The notes: a model not told the origin generated them from the sequence alone. 57,422 nucleotides of DNA from Planktomarina sp. (GCA_020630595.1 JAHDBC010000003.1:1-57422); one strand, 5' to 3'; shown: positions 35,306 to 44,000, counted from the first letter of the stretch. Program-made: numbers and translations.

Positions 35306-35377
35306 ATGCAGATGCGCATTTTAATACCCCTGTTTGCCCTTGCCGGGCTGTGTGTCACGATGGCGGCCTTTGCCTGA
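35306..35377 (+). CDS. Putative 23-aa hydrophobic peptide
   Basis: A short ORF (ATG 35306 to TGA 35375-35377) preceded at ideal distance by AAAGGAG (35292-35298). The peptide is a single hydrophobic helix: basic start MQMRILIPL, then Ala/Leu/Val-rich with one cysteine, ending AAFA. It could be a small membrane peptide or the signal of a degenerate protein. A TATAAC -10-like hexamer lies at 35273-35278. It precedes csbD by 76 bp on the same strand. Not recognised from any family. Confidence 0.5.
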   Translation: MQMRILIPLFALAGLCVTMAAFA

Positions 35378-35401
35378 CATCTTGTTCCCGGGTCTGTTCA
35401 T

Positions 35402-35426
35402 GGAACCTTTGCAGGATGCGAACGTT
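35402..35426 (+). promoter_or_regulatory. EcfG-type general stress promoter candidate for csbD
   Basis: GGAAC at 35402-35406, then 16 bp, then CGTT at 35423-35426. This equals the alphaproteobacterial EcfG/SigT promoter consensus (GGAAC-N16/17-CGTT). The csbD ribosome site (AAAGGAG, 35441-35447) and ATG (35454) follow at a distance fitting a short 5' leader. Confidence 0.55.
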
Positions 35427-35453
35427 GTTTCCGCAGACCGAAAGGAGACTGCT

Positions 35454-35651
35454 ATGAACCGCGACCAAATCGAAGGCAAATGGACAGAAATCAAGGGCCA
35501 GATCCGCGAACACTATGCGGACCTGACCGAAGATGACGTGGAAGAAGCCAAAGGCGACCGCGAACAGATGGAAGGCAAGCTTCAGCAGAAGACCGGCCAG
35601 ACCAAAGAACAAATCCGCGAAACAATGGACAAGATCCTGAAAAAGATCTGA
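35454..35651 (+). CDS. CsbD-family stress protein
   Basis: A 65-aa, highly charged, helical protein of the CsbD family, named from a sigma-B-dependent Bacillus gene. It begins MNRDQIEGKWTEIKGQI and repeats charged segments (EEAKGDREQMEGKLQQKTG). The start at ATG 35454 is set by AAAGGAG upstream; the in-frame extension to 35334 is not family-like. Family members are small hydrophilic general-stress proteins of unsettled biochemical role. The candidate EcfG promoter upstream supports stress-induced expression. A bidirectional terminator follows. Confidence 0.93.
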   Translation: MNRDQIEGKWTEIKGQIREHYADLTEDDVEEAKGDREQMEGKLQQKTGQTKEQIRETMDKILKKI

Positions 35652-35670
35652 TCCTGACGTTTGTCGCAAA

Positions 35671-35702
35671 AAAGGCCCGTGGGGGATATCCCGCGGGCCT
35701 TT
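35671..35702. terminator. Bidirectional terminator between csbD and dapA
   Basis: Stem of 13 bp (AAAGGCCCGTGGG / CCCGCGGGCCTTT, with one G-U) around a 6-nt loop. Flanked by A6 (35668-35673) and T3, so the T-run is strong on the minus strand (dapA side) and weak on the plus strand. Confidence 0.87.
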
Positions 35703-35746
35703 GGTGTATCTGGATCAAGGTGGGTGAACCCCACCGGATCCGCGGT

Positions 35747-36619
35747 CTAGTTGATCAAACCGGCATGGCGCATGGCATCATCCATCGCGGCCTTTGCGCC
35801 ATCTGTCAGACCCACCAACGGGTTGCGCACATCTTCGGCGCACAGACCCAGTTTCGACAGGCCATATTTTGCACTGACCAGACCGGGTTCGGCAAAAATC
35901 GCCAGATGCAGGGGCATCAGTTTATCTGTGATCGACAGCGCGGTTTCAAAATCACCGGCCAGCGTGGCGTCCTGCATTTGCGCGCACAGCGCCGGGGCCA
36001 CGTTTGCCGTCACGGAAATGCACCCGACGCCCCCATGGGCGTTGAACCCAAGTGCGGTCGCATCTTCGCCGGACAGCTGAACAAAATCTGGGCCGCAGGA
36101 CAGCCGCTGTTTTGGCACCCGTGACAGATCGCCCGTTGCATCTTTGACGCCGATGATGCGCGGGTGTTGCGCCAAATCTGCCATGGTGGCCACGGTCATA
36201 TCAACCACGGACCGGCCCGGAATGTTGTAGATGATGATATCCAGATCATTGTCAGCCGCCGCCAGAAAATGGGCTTTCAGCCCGTCTTGTGTTGGCTTGT
36301 TGTAATAGGGCGTGACCACCAGCGCGGCATCGGCCCCGGCCGCCTTGGCCGCTTTGACCAGACGCACCGTTTCGGCCGTGTTGTTCGACCCTGCACCCGC
36401 GATGACGGGAACGCGACCGGCCGCTTGTTTGACCACGGTTTCCACGACCAAATCGTGTTCTGCGTGGGTCAGTGTCGGGCTTTCGCCTGTTGTGCCCACG
36501 GGCACCAACCCGTGGCTGCCCTGATCCACATGCCAATCAACCAGTTTCTTCAGCCCGTCCAAATCCAGCTGGCCATTCGCGAATGGCGTGACAAGGGCGG
36601 GCATAGAGCCTTTGAACAT
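35747..36619 (-). CDS. dapA: 4-hydroxy-tetrahydrodipicolinate synthase
   Basis: TIM-barrel aldolase of 290 aa joining pyruvate and aspartate semialdehyde, the first step of the diaminopimelate/lysine branch. Present are [26 protein letters not shown], the catalytic tyrosine in IIYNIPGRS and the Schiff-base lysine in GVKDATGD. The pathway supplies diaminopimelate for peptidoglycan. It is divergent from the lytic transglycosylase gene across about 100 bp and terminates at the shared hairpin near 35700. Confidence 0.97.
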   Translation of the reverse strand: MFKGSMPALVTPFANGQLDLDGLKKLVDWHVDQGSHGLVPVGTTGESPTLTHAEHDLVVETVVKQAAGRVPVIAGAGSNNTAETVRLVKAAKAAGADAALVVTPYYNKPTQDGLKAHFLAAADNDLDIIIYNIPGRSVVDMTVATMADLAQHPRIIGVKDATGDLSRVPKQRLSCGPDFVQLSGEDATALGFNAHGGVGCISVTANVAPALCAQMQDATLAGDFETALSITDKLMPLHLAIFAEPGLVSAKYGLSKLGLCAEDVRNPLVGLTDGAKAAMDDAMRHAGLIN

Positions 36620-36720
36620 GACGCTTCCTTTATTTTCTGAATCTGGAGGGGCAGGCCCCGGTGAAAGTCGGCGGACCCTAGCCGGGTGTCAGGGATTTGC
36701 CAAGTTTGTGCATTGCCTAA

Positions 36721-38844
36721 ATGCCTTTTCCGACACACCTTTCTGCCAACATGCGATTTCTTTTTCTTTTCCTGATGGCCCTTGTGCCTGTCTCTGCCAT
36801 GGCAGAGATTGTCGATCTTCCTGAAAAACGTCCTATCCTGCGGCCAGACGGGGACGATGCGATTCCCCCCCAGCCGCCGACGCCGGTACGGGCGTTGGAT
36901 CTGGCAATGGGCGCACGCGGGGATTGGCCGCTTGCCCTGACCCATGCCCAGCATGCCGGACCGTTGGCTGTTGATCTGATGCACTGGCACAGGCTGCGGG
37001 CGGGCGCGGGTCAATTTGAAGAAACGCTTGATTTTCTGGACCGTCGGCCGGATTGGCCCGGTTTGCCGCTGATGCGCAAAAACAGCGAAGCGTCGATCCC
37101 GCCAAACGCCCGTGTGGCCGATGTTGTCCGGTTTTTCGATGCGCAAGCCCCGCGCACCTTGATCGGATCGCTGCGGATGGCGCAGGCGCACCGCGCGATG
37201 GGCAACGAAACAGCCGCCGTCGAAGAAGCGCGGCGGGGCTGGACCAGTTTTGACGCCAGCGCAGAAGACGAAGCGGAAATGTTGCTGCATTTTCAGGTTC
37301 AGCTGGCCGGGCACCATGGCGCGCGGCTGGATGAAATGTTGTGGCAGGGCGCAGATGCCGCCGCCACCCGGCGCCTGGCCGATGTGGATGCGGCGACCGC
37401 GGCCCTTGCCCTTGCGCGGTTGGGTCTGCAACGCGAAGCGCCGAATGTTGACGTGCTTCTTGAAGCTGTGCCGCCGCATTTGCAGAACAATGCGGGATTG
37501 GCCTTTGACCGGTTCATCTGGCGGCGATCAAAAGGGCGATTGGCGGATGCCATTCAACTGATGCTGGCGCGGTCCTATCGCGCTGTTGATCTGGGAAAGC
37601 CCGAAAAATGGTCCAATCAGCGGATCCGCCTTGCACGCGATCTGATGTGGGATCGGGAATGGTCGCGGGCCTATAAACTGGCGTCTGGCCACCACATGAC
37701 AGACGGACAGGATTTTGCAGAACTGGAATGGATTTCAGGGTATATCGCCCTGCGGCATTTGAATGCCCCGGACCGGGCCCTTGCGCATTTTGAACGCCAT
37801 GGGTCTGCCGTGACCAGCCCGATTTCCCAATCCCGCACCCATTATTGGCAAGGCATGGCGCATCGCGCGCTGGGCAACACCGCGGCCGCACAGGCCAGTT
37901 TTGCACAGGGGGCGAAACATCAAACCGCATTCTACGGATTGCTGAGTGCTGAGGAAATCGGTGCATCGCTGGACCCAGCCTTGACCGGGGCGGAAACATT
38001 TGTTGCGGACCCCAATCACCCCATCACGCGCAACAGCAACTATGAAATCGCACAGCTTTTGTATGATGCCGGGCATCCGCGTTTGGCCATCCGGTTTCTG
38101 ACCCATCTTTCTGAAAGTCAGGACCGCGATACCATTGGCGTGATGACCGCCCTGGCCGAACAGCGTGGGCGGCCCAACTATGAACTTTTGTTGGCCAAAC
38201 GCGCCATTCGCTATGGCCATGTGATGCATCGTGCGTATTTCCCCCTGCATCCGCTTGCCGGGCAGGCGCAGTCGGTTCCGCCGGAACTTGCGCTGTCCAT
38301 TGCGCGGCGCGAAAGCGAATTTTTCAACGACGCTGCGTCTGGCGTGGGGGCGCAGGGCTTGATGCAACTGATGCCGCCAACAGCGCAGGAAATGGCGGGT
38401 AAAATCGGGCTGACCTATGACCGGGCGCGGTTGTCGGACCCGGTGTATAACGCAACGCTTGGCATTGCCTATCTGGATGAACTGCAGCGCGAATTTGGCA
38501 ACAGCCCGGTTCAGATCGCCGCCGCCTATAATGCGGGGCCATCGCGCCCAAAACGCTGGATGCAGGTGATGGGCGATCCGCGCAACGGGGATATCGACGT
38601 GATCGACTGGATCGAACGGGTGCCGTTTACCGAAACGCGCAACTATATCATGCGGGTGACCGAAACCATGCCAGCCTACCGCGCCCGGCTGACAGGCGAA
38701 ACAGGGCCGGTGCAGTTTCGCGCGTTGCTGAACGGGGTCTATATTCCGCCACCGCCGCCCTTGGCCCCGGCCACCGCTGTGCGGCCTGCGGTGCGGGTGG
38801 TTACCCCTGAACCTGTGATCGACGTCGTTCCCGCCACAGAGTGA
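36721..38844 (+). CDS. slt: Soluble lytic murein transglycosylase
   Basis: Periplasmic enzyme (707 aa) that cleaves peptidoglycan glycan strands with 1,6-anhydro ends. A signal peptide (MRFLFLFLMALVPVSAMA) follows an alternative downstream ATG at 36751; either ATG is possible and neither has a clear ribosome site. A long helical superhelix region spans residues 40-500. The SLT domain has ALSIARRESEFFNDAASGVGAQGLMQLMP split by the catalytic Glu (near residue 533), then AAYNAGPSRPKRW. The C-terminal tail is proline-rich. Its last 44 bp overlap the convergent EamA gene. Confidence 0.94.
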   Translation: MPFPTHLSANMRFLFLFLMALVPVSAMAEIVDLPEKRPILRPDGDDAIPPQPPTPVRALDLAMGARGDWPLALTHAQHAGPLAVDLMHWHRLRAGAGQFEETLDFLDRRPDWPGLPLMRKNSEASIPPNARVADVVRFFDAQAPRTLIGSLRMAQAHRAMGNETAAVEEARRGWTSFDASAEDEAEMLLHFQVQLAGHHGARLDEMLWQGADAAATRRLADVDAATAALALARLGLQREAPNVDVLLEAVPPHLQNNAGLAFDRFIWRRSKGRLADAIQLMLARSYRAVDLGKPEKWSNQRIRLARDLMWDREWSRAYKLASGHHMTDGQDFAELEWISGYIALRHLNAPDRALAHFERHGSAVTSPISQSRTHYWQGMAHRALGNTAAAQASFAQGAKHQTAFYGLLSAEEIGASLDPALTGAETFVADPNHPITRNSNYEIAQLLYDAGHPRLAIRFLTHLSESQDRDTIGVMTALAEQRGRPNYELLLAKRAIRYGHVMHRAYFPLHPLAGQAQSVPPELALSIARRESEFFNDAASGVGAQGLMQLMPPTAQEMAGKIGLTYDRARLSDPVYNATLGIAYLDELQREFGNSPVQIAAAYNAGPSRPKRWMQVMGDPRNGDIDVIDWIERVPFTETRNYIMRVTETMPAYRARLTGETGPVQFRALLNGVYIPPPPPLAPATAVRPAVRVVTPEPVIDVVPATE

Positions 38845-39682
38845 ACAACCCGGCACCGACCACAATCGCGGCCCCGATGGCGACGTTGGTTTCGATGACT
38901 TCGTTGAACACCATCACGCCAAGGGCCGCACCAAACACCAATTGCAAATAGGCGAATGGCTGTACCGCGCTGGCCTCTGCCACTTCGTAGCATTTGATCA
39001 AAAGGTAGTGCCCAAAGGCCCCGGTCATGCACAGCACGGCCATCCAGGCCCAATCGGTTGGGATCATGGTTTCCCAATGCCAGATCCCCACAACCGTCAT
39101 GAACACGCAGCCCATGACCCCAGTCCAGAAAAAGCTGGTGGCGGCGCTGTCCTTGCGCGCGGCAAAGCGGGTCAAAAGACCATAAAGCGCAAACAGACTG
39201 GCCGAAGCCACGGCGATCAATGCGCCGGGTTGGAACACGCCGATCCCCGGTTTCAGGATAATCAGAACGCCAATAAACCCGATCCCGATGGCCCCCCAGC
39301 GCATCCAGCCAACCTTTTCGCCCAAGATCGGGCCCGACAGGGCCGCCACGATCAGCGGATAGACCGTAAACACCGCCAACGCGTTGACCAGCCCGATCAC
39401 CGTAAAGGCATAGACCATCACGCAAATTTCCACGGCCAACAGCACGCCCCGGAATGACTGCAGCAGGGGTTGATCCGTCTGTGCGGCACGGCGCAGCCCC
39501 CCGGCCATTTTTGCCGACACGGTCATCACAAAGGCGGCAAAGAACCAATACCGGATCATCACCACCATCCAGACGTTGTATTCCCCGGCCAGATGGCGGC
39601 TGATGCCGTCTTGCATGGCAAAAACGAACGTGGTGGCGATCATCAGCCAAATGCCCAGTTGGGTGTTGTTGCCTGCGCTCAT
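38801..39682 (-). CDS. EamA-family DMT transporter
   Basis: Drug/metabolite transporter superfamily permease, 293 aa, with ten predicted membrane helices in two EamA repeats. The first repeat includes TFVFAMQDGISRHLA and the second FWTGVMGCVFMTVVG. The conserved C-terminal motif region QLVFGAALGVMVFNE is present. Substrate unknown; relatives export amino acids or metabolites. The C-terminal end overlaps slt on the other strand by 44 bp. MnmD starts just upstream, 10 bp apart, on the same strand. Confidence 0.9.
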   Translation of the reverse strand: MSAGNNTQLGIWLMIATTFVFAMQDGISRHLAGEYNVWMVVMIRYWFFAAFVMTVSAKMAGGLRRAAQTDQPLLQSFRGVLLAVEICVMVYAFTVIGLVNALAVFTVYPLIVAALSGPILGEKVGWMRWGAIGIGFIGVLIILKPGIGVFQPGALIAVASASLFALYGLLTRFAARKDSAATSFFWTGVMGCVFMTVVGIWHWETMIPTDWAWMAVLCMTGAFGHYLLIKCYEVAEASAVQPFAYLQLVFGAALGVMVFNEVIETNVAIGAAIVVGAGLFTLWRERRRSQVQG

Positions 39683-39692
39683 GGGTGGACGC

Positions 39693-40364
39693 TCATCTTT
39701 TGGTACCGATTGTCATGTGTCGTTTGCGGCCAAAGCCGGGAACCCGTGCAATGTTGAACCCTGCCGCGTCCAACGCGCGTCGGATCGACCCGGCCGCGGA
39801 ATAGGTTGCGCAGGTGCCACCCTGCACGGTGTGCTGACCCACAGCGGCCATAAGATCATCGCCCCACAGTTCGGGATTGTTGGCGGGGGCAAATCCATCC
39901 AGAAACCATGCGTCGGCCAAACCACCCCATTGGGGCAGCGTTTCGCGGGCATCGCCGATCACCACAGTCAGAATTGCATCGGGCAGGGTGATATGGTGCT
40001 GTGACCAATCGATGTCTGATGACAGATCCCGCAAGGATGGAAATCGGGCATGGGCGGCCTTGATCGTGGCGGCATCCAGCGGGAACGCCTCAAAACTTGT
40101 GAAATGCAGGGTGCCCTGAACCTTTGCGGCGCGCCACGCCTGCAGCGCCACAAGAAAATTCAACCCCGTCCCAAAACCCGTTTCGGCGATGTGAAACCCA
40201 TCGTGAAACCGATCCGGCAGCCCGTTGCCATCCAGAAAGACATGGGTCGTTTCCGCCACCCCATCGTCCAACGAATAATAGGGGTCGTTGAACCGGTCCG
40301 ACACCGGCACACCGTCTTTCCAGGTCAGGCCATTTCCGTTCATGGGTGTCTGCTCTATGTCCAT
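39693..40364 (-). CDS. mnmD: tRNA (mnm5s2U34)-methyltransferase MnmD
   Basis: SAM-dependent methyltransferase equal to the N-terminal domain of E. coli MnmC, about 223 aa. It converts nm5s2U34 to mnm5s2U34 in tRNA wobble positions. Motifs are the DDPYYSL-like FNDPYYSLDDGVAETTHVFL, the SAM loop FHIAETGFGTGLNFLVALQ, and DAWFLDGFAPANNPELW. Start is ATG 40364 or ATG 40343. It stands alone rather than fused, with an FAD-oxidoreductase on the opposite strand whose start overlaps or abuts it. Confidence 0.9.
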   Translation of the reverse strand: MDIEQTPMNGNGLTWKDGVPVSDRFNDPYYSLDDGVAETTHVFLDGNGLPDRFHDGFHIAETGFGTGLNFLVALQAWRAAKVQGTLHFTSFEAFPLDAATIKAAHARFPSLRDLSSDIDWSQHHITLPDAILTVVIGDARETLPQWGGLADAWFLDGFAPANNPELWGDDLMAAVGQHTVQGGTCATYSAAGSIRRALDAAGFNIARVPGFGRKRHMTIGTKR

Positions 40365-41424
40365 GGGCGGACACTGGCGAAGGGTGCGTGATTTGGCAAC
40401 GGCGGATGTAACGGTTTTGGGGGCAGGGGTGTTGGGCCTGTCGTGCGCATTGGCTTGCCTAAGGCGGGGCGCGCGGGTGCAGGTTATCGATCCGCACGGG
40501 CCTGCCTCCGGGGCGTCCGGTGGGATCGTGGGTGCGCTTGCCCCGCATATGCCCGAAAACTGGAACCCCAAGAAACAGTTTCAATTCGAAAGCCTGATCA
40601 TGGGGCGGGACTTCTGGCCATGGGTCGAACAGGTCAGCGGGGCGACGACCGGATATCGCCCGACGGGCCGGATTCAGCCAATCATGACCGAACGCCAAAT
40701 TCCCCAGGCGCATCGCCGCGCCGGGCAAGCCGCCGATTTGTGGCAGGGGCTGGCCAGTTGGCAGGTGGTCGACCCCACTGGATCTGACTGGGAACCACCG
40801 ACGGACCAAGGGATTTTAGTGCGTGACACGTTGTCGGCCCATTTGCACCCGCGCAAGGCAACGCAGGCCATGGCGCAAGCGGTGCGCGCATTGGGCGGGG
40901 TATTTGCGGCAGATGAACAGGGCATCGTGATCGATGCAACCGGATGGGCCGGGTTGAAAGCATTGTCGCGTGATTTGGGCGCAGAGGTTGGAAATGGCGT
41001 CAAAGGGCAGGCCGCCCTGCTGCAATGTGACGGGGCGGGGTGCGAACAAATCTACGCAGACACCCTGCATATCGTGCCCCACACCGATGGAACAGTGGCC
41101 GTGGGGTCGACCAGTGAACGGGATTTTGACGATCCCGCGACAACAGATGATCAACTGGACGATATCGTGGCCCGGGCACGCATGATGCTTCCGATTTTGG
41201 CAAATGCCCCGGTTGTCGAACGCTGGGCAGGGGTGCGCCCGCGTGCGCTGTCCCGTGCGCCGATGATGGGGGCGCATCCGAACCGGCCAGACCGGTTCAT
41301 TGTGAACGGCGGGTTCAAGATTGGCTTTGGCATGGCCCCCAAGATGGGGGAGGCTATGGCGGATCTGGTTTTGGACGGCATCGATACGCTGCCCGATGAT
41401 TTCCGGGTCAGCGCATCGCTTTAG
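40357..41424 (+). CDS. FAD-dependent oxidoreductase, MnmC2/DAO-like
   Basis: D-amino-acid-oxidase-fold flavoprotein, about 355 aa, with an N-terminal FAD motif TVLGAGVLGLSCALACLRRG, PHGPASGASGGIVG and a C-terminal FIVNGGFKIGFGMAPKMGEAM. The start is unsure: ATG 40357 or 40363, GTG 40384, or TTG 40393 (the last has GAAGGG 9 bp upstream and gives the usual short N-terminus). It may be the detached oxidase half of MnmC, turning cmnm5s2U into nm5s2U for MnmD, because it sits back-to-back with mnmD. Glycine-oxidase-like activity is an alternative. Confidence 0.85.
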   Translation: MSMGGHWRRVRDLATADVTVLGAGVLGLSCALACLRRGARVQVIDPHGPASGASGGIVGALAPHMPENWNPKKQFQFESLIMGRDFWPWVEQVSGATTGYRPTGRIQPIMTERQIPQAHRRAGQAADLWQGLASWQVVDPTGSDWEPPTDQGILVRDTLSAHLHPRKATQAMAQAVRALGGVFAADEQGIVIDATGWAGLKALSRDLGAEVGNGVKGQAALLQCDGAGCEQIYADTLHIVPHTDGTVAVGSTSERDFDDPATTDDQLDDIVARARMMLPILANAPVVERWAGVRPRALSRAPMMGAHPNRPDRFIVNGGFKIGFGMAPKMGEAMADLVLDGIDTLPDDFRVSASL

Positions 41425-42212
41425 CGCGCCGTGCCAACCAGGCACTGCCTGCGCCCGGGCCCTTCGACCCAGACGGTTTCCCCATCGACGCACAGCGTGG
41501 CAGGTTCGAAATGCATCAGGGGGGCGGTCATGCGAAAATCAAATGCCGTTAGGGTCCGCCCATAGATCTGTTCCCAAAACAACATCACCATCTGCGCCAA
41601 AAGCGGGCCGTGGGTGACCAGACCCGCGTAACCTTCCACGTGTCGTGCATAGTCCAGATCATAATGAATGCGATGCCCGTTGAACGTCAGCGCGGAATAG
41701 CGAAACAAAAGCGTTGGATTGAAATCCACGGTCTGCGCGTGGGCCGCCCTTTGATTGGTGACAGGGGGATCGGGCCATGGGGCATCCGGGTCGCGGTCCG
41801 GCAGGTAGACGATATTCTGGCGTTCACGGACACAGGTTTTCCCCTCTTGCGTGATTTCGTGATCTACGGTCACGATCGCAAGCGGGCCACTGCGCCCCTG
41901 TTTGCGCTGTGCATCGGTCACTTTCGATGTTTTCACCGCCGGAATTCCGACGCGAAGCGGTGACAGGAATTCCAGACTGTCGCCCGCCCACATGCGACGT
42001 GGCAATCCCAGATCGGGGATGAACAGCCCCAATCGGGGGTGACAATCGCGCCCCAAATCCTGTGGTGGGCGCGCATCCCAGAAATAGATGTGATGGGCAA
42101 ATGACGCCAGCGCGTCGCCCGGTGCGAACGTCTGCTGGACCCCCAGCGTGGCCATCAGCGCCTGCGCGCGCGCAGGGTCCATGACATCGTGCGTTATTTG
42201 CGGTATGGTCAT
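41421..42212 (-). CDS. MaoC-type / FAS1-like acyl-CoA hydratase
   Basis: Double-hotdog enzyme of 263 aa, similar to mesaconyl-C4-CoA and itaconyl-CoA hydratases. The N-terminal half has HIYFWDARPPQDLGRDCHP and LGLFIPDLGLPRRMWAGDSLEF. The second hotdog shows PTLLFRYSALTFNGHRIHYDLDYARHVEGY with the hydratase Asp/His region, then GLVTHGPLLAQ. No signal peptide. It ends with a 4-bp overlap against the convergent MnmC2-like gene. Physiological substrate unknown. Confidence 0.86.
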   Translation of the reverse strand: MTIPQITHDVMDPARAQALMATLGVQQTFAPGDALASFAHHIYFWDARPPQDLGRDCHPRLGLFIPDLGLPRRMWAGDSLEFLSPLRVGIPAVKTSKVTDAQRKQGRSGPLAIVTVDHEITQEGKTCVRERQNIVYLPDRDPDAPWPDPPVTNQRAAHAQTVDFNPTLLFRYSALTFNGHRIHYDLDYARHVEGYAGLVTHGPLLAQMVMLFWEQIYGRTLTAFDFRMTAPLMHFEPATLCVDGETVWVEGPGRRQCLVGTAR

Positions 42213-42226
42213 TCTGGCATTGGATC

Positions 42227-42233
42227 AAAGGAG
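42227..42233 (+). promoter_or_regulatory. Shine-Dalgarno fixing a TTG start
   Basis: AAAGGAG, 7 bp before the TTG at 42241. No ATG exists downstream before the conserved VOC core, so this site decides the start of the VOC gene. Confidence 0.8.
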
Positions 42234-42240
42234 CCGCACC

Positions 42241-42642
42241 TTGACCACCCCCAAGCTGACCACACTGGACCATCTGGTTCTGACGGTGGCAGATCTTAGA
42301 ACGACTGTGGATTTCTATACCAAGGTTCTTGGCATGACGGCAGAGGTGTTTCACCCATCCGACGGATCCACCCGTACGGCGCTGAAATTCGGGCATCAAA
42401 AAATCAACCTGCATCAGGCCGGCGCTGAATTTGACCCAAAGGCACAGCAGGCCGTGCCCGGTTCGGCGGATCTGTGTTTTCTGACCGACGCGCCGCTGCA
42501 GGATTGGCAGACACAATTCGCACTGGCCGGCATTCCGATTGAACAGGGGCCCATTCGCAGAACGGGCGCGACGCATCCCATCAAATCACTTTATGTGCGT
42601 GATCCCGATGGAAACCTGATCGAAGTTTCGGTTCCCCTTTAA
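42241..42642 (+). CDS. VOC-family (glyoxalase-like) protein, TTG start
   Basis: Metal-dependent vicinal-oxygen-chelate protein, 133 aa. It shows LDHLVLTVADLRTTVDFYTKVLGM at the N-terminus (split across strand and helix), KFGHQKINLHQAG, and the C-terminal SLYVRDPDGNLIEV with the metal-binding Glu. A TTG at 42241 with a perfect Shine-Dalgarno is the likely start. The start codons of this gene and the divergent hydratase are only 28 bp apart, so promoters must lie within coding sequence. Overlaps the DUF3179 gene by 4 bp at the 3' end. Substrate unknown. Confidence 0.9.
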   Translation: MTTPKLTTLDHLVLTVADLRTTVDFYTKVLGMTAEVFHPSDGSTRTALKFGHQKINLHQAGAEFDPKAQQAVPGSADLCFLTDAPLQDWQTQFALAGIPIEQGPIRRTGATHPIKSLYVRDPDGNLIEVSVPL

Positions 42643-44000
42643 TTGTCCGCCCCCCAAAGCCGGGTGGTGGGGTGGAATTGCGACCATGCAAACCAGAATG
42701 CCTGATGGCTTCCCATATCCTGCCCTTGGGGTCCAATGGCCCGCAGCCCGCCTGCAGACAGAACCAATTGCACATCTTCGAATTGCACTGGGTCGCCTGC
42801 TTGCAGTGCCAAAAGTGCGGCCCCCCGGGGAAAGGCCACGGGTGTGCCTTTGGGGGTGGTCACGCCGATGATGTCTTCTTGAATAGGCAGCCGGGGATCA
42901 ACATCCCCAACCGGAAAGATCGGACCGTTCTTGTCGCGCCCGTCGCGGAAATTGAAATCGCGCCCCAAGGCCAGATATTCGGCCAAGACGGTTGTGGTCG
43001 GATGTTCCGTTTTCCATGTGCCCCAATCCGTTGTGATGACGGTTGCCTGTTCCAGCTGCACGCCCTTATCGGCCAGCGGGCCGGTTACGGCGTGGCCCAG
43101 AAACGTGTCGAACACGGAATAGGTGTTCAGATCATACATCACCTTGTTTGATCGGCTTAACAATCCGGATGTGCGCAGAACCGGGCGTTGGACCCCGGGA
43201 ATACGGTCGGTGAAATAAGCCTGCGCCGCGCCGCACAGGGTGCAATAGGGGATGCCCAGATCGCGCCCGCCCAAGGTATCGTTTATCATTTCGCGCACCT
43301 CCATGATCTGACGGGGATAGGCGCGGGCTTCGCCATTGATTTCGATGCCGAATACGATGTCGTCATCGTCCAGCCATGTGGCCTGTTGCGCCGTGGTGAC
43401 CTGTGGGTTGTCTGCAGCCGGGATGCAGTTGCAGACGTCATCGGTTGTGCCAAAGGGGCGGTCGTCAATCAGCACGCCGCCCCACGACACATGCCGCCAG
43501 TCAATGTCGCCTTCGACAAAGATGCGATCCCACCCCGGAACAAACTGAGTGAATATCGCACGTTTGACGCGCAGGTAATCCGGGGGGGCCGGGATATCCC
43601 ACGCGATCAGATGATCTGTTATGTGATGCCACCGGCGGTGGTCATCATATTCAAGGTTCAACAGCGTTGCTGCGGCAGCCGCCAACCCATCGTCGAACGA
43701 TTGCCGCCACGTGAACCGCATCATATCCGCGATAATCCACGCCAGACGCGGATCGCCCGACAAGGCGATGTCGTTCAGCGCGACCTGCTGGTCCGGCCCC
43801 CAGACAGACCGTTCCAAGCTGTCGACAAACACCACCTGAACATTGCGTGCCATGTCGCTGGACAAGGGGCCAGTGGGTGTTTCCGGCGCTGCGCTGAATT
43901 GGGTGATGCTGTGCGCGGTCTGTTCGGCGCAGGCCGCCATGGGACCACACAGGGCCAACAGGGCCAGAACTGCGCGAAGATGTGATTGCAAACGGATCAT
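42639..44000 (-). CDS. DUF3179-domain exported protein
   Basis: Secreted protein of 453 aa with an N-terminal export signal ending near GPMAAC, so probably a lipoprotein. The DUF3179 region is clear: VFGIEINGEARAYPRQIM, then REMINDTLGGRDLGIPYC and the TLCGAAQAYF cysteine motif (CxxC), and later TDWGTWKTEHPTT. About 140 N-terminal residues precede the domain. DUF3179 proteins are widespread, membrane-associated and functionally uncharacterised; the CTLCG motif suggests metal or heme-related chemistry but this is inference. AAAGGTGA lies before the ATG. Confidence 0.88.
   Translation of the reverse strand: MIRLQSHLRAVLALLALCGPMAACAEQTAHSITQFSAAPETPTGPLSSDMARNVQVVFVDSLERSVWGPDQQVALNDIALSGDPRLAWIIADMMRFTWRQSFDDGLAAAAATLLNLEYDDHRRWHHITDHLIAWDIPAPPDYLRVKRAIFTQFVPGWDRIFVEGDIDWRHVSWGGVLIDDRPFGTTDDVCNCIPAADNPQVTTAQQATWLDDDDIVFGIEINGEARAYPRQIMEVREMINDTLGGRDLGIPYCTLCGAAQAYFTDRIPGVQRPVLRTSGLLSRSNKVMYDLNTYSVFDTFLGHAVTGPLADKGVQLEQATVITTDWGTWKTEHPTTTVLAEYLALGRDFNFRDGRDKNGPIFPVGDVDPRLPIQEDIIGVTTPKGTPVAFPRGAALLALQAGDPVQFEDVQLVLSAGGLRAIGPQGQDMGSHQAFWFAWSQFHPTTRLWGADN

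Noticed and set aside
37735..38865. 376-codon antisense ORF opposite the lytic transglycosylase
   Set aside because: Shadow frame; the plus-strand gene has signal peptide and SLT motifs, and the antisense product is His/Arg/Pro-rich without motifs.
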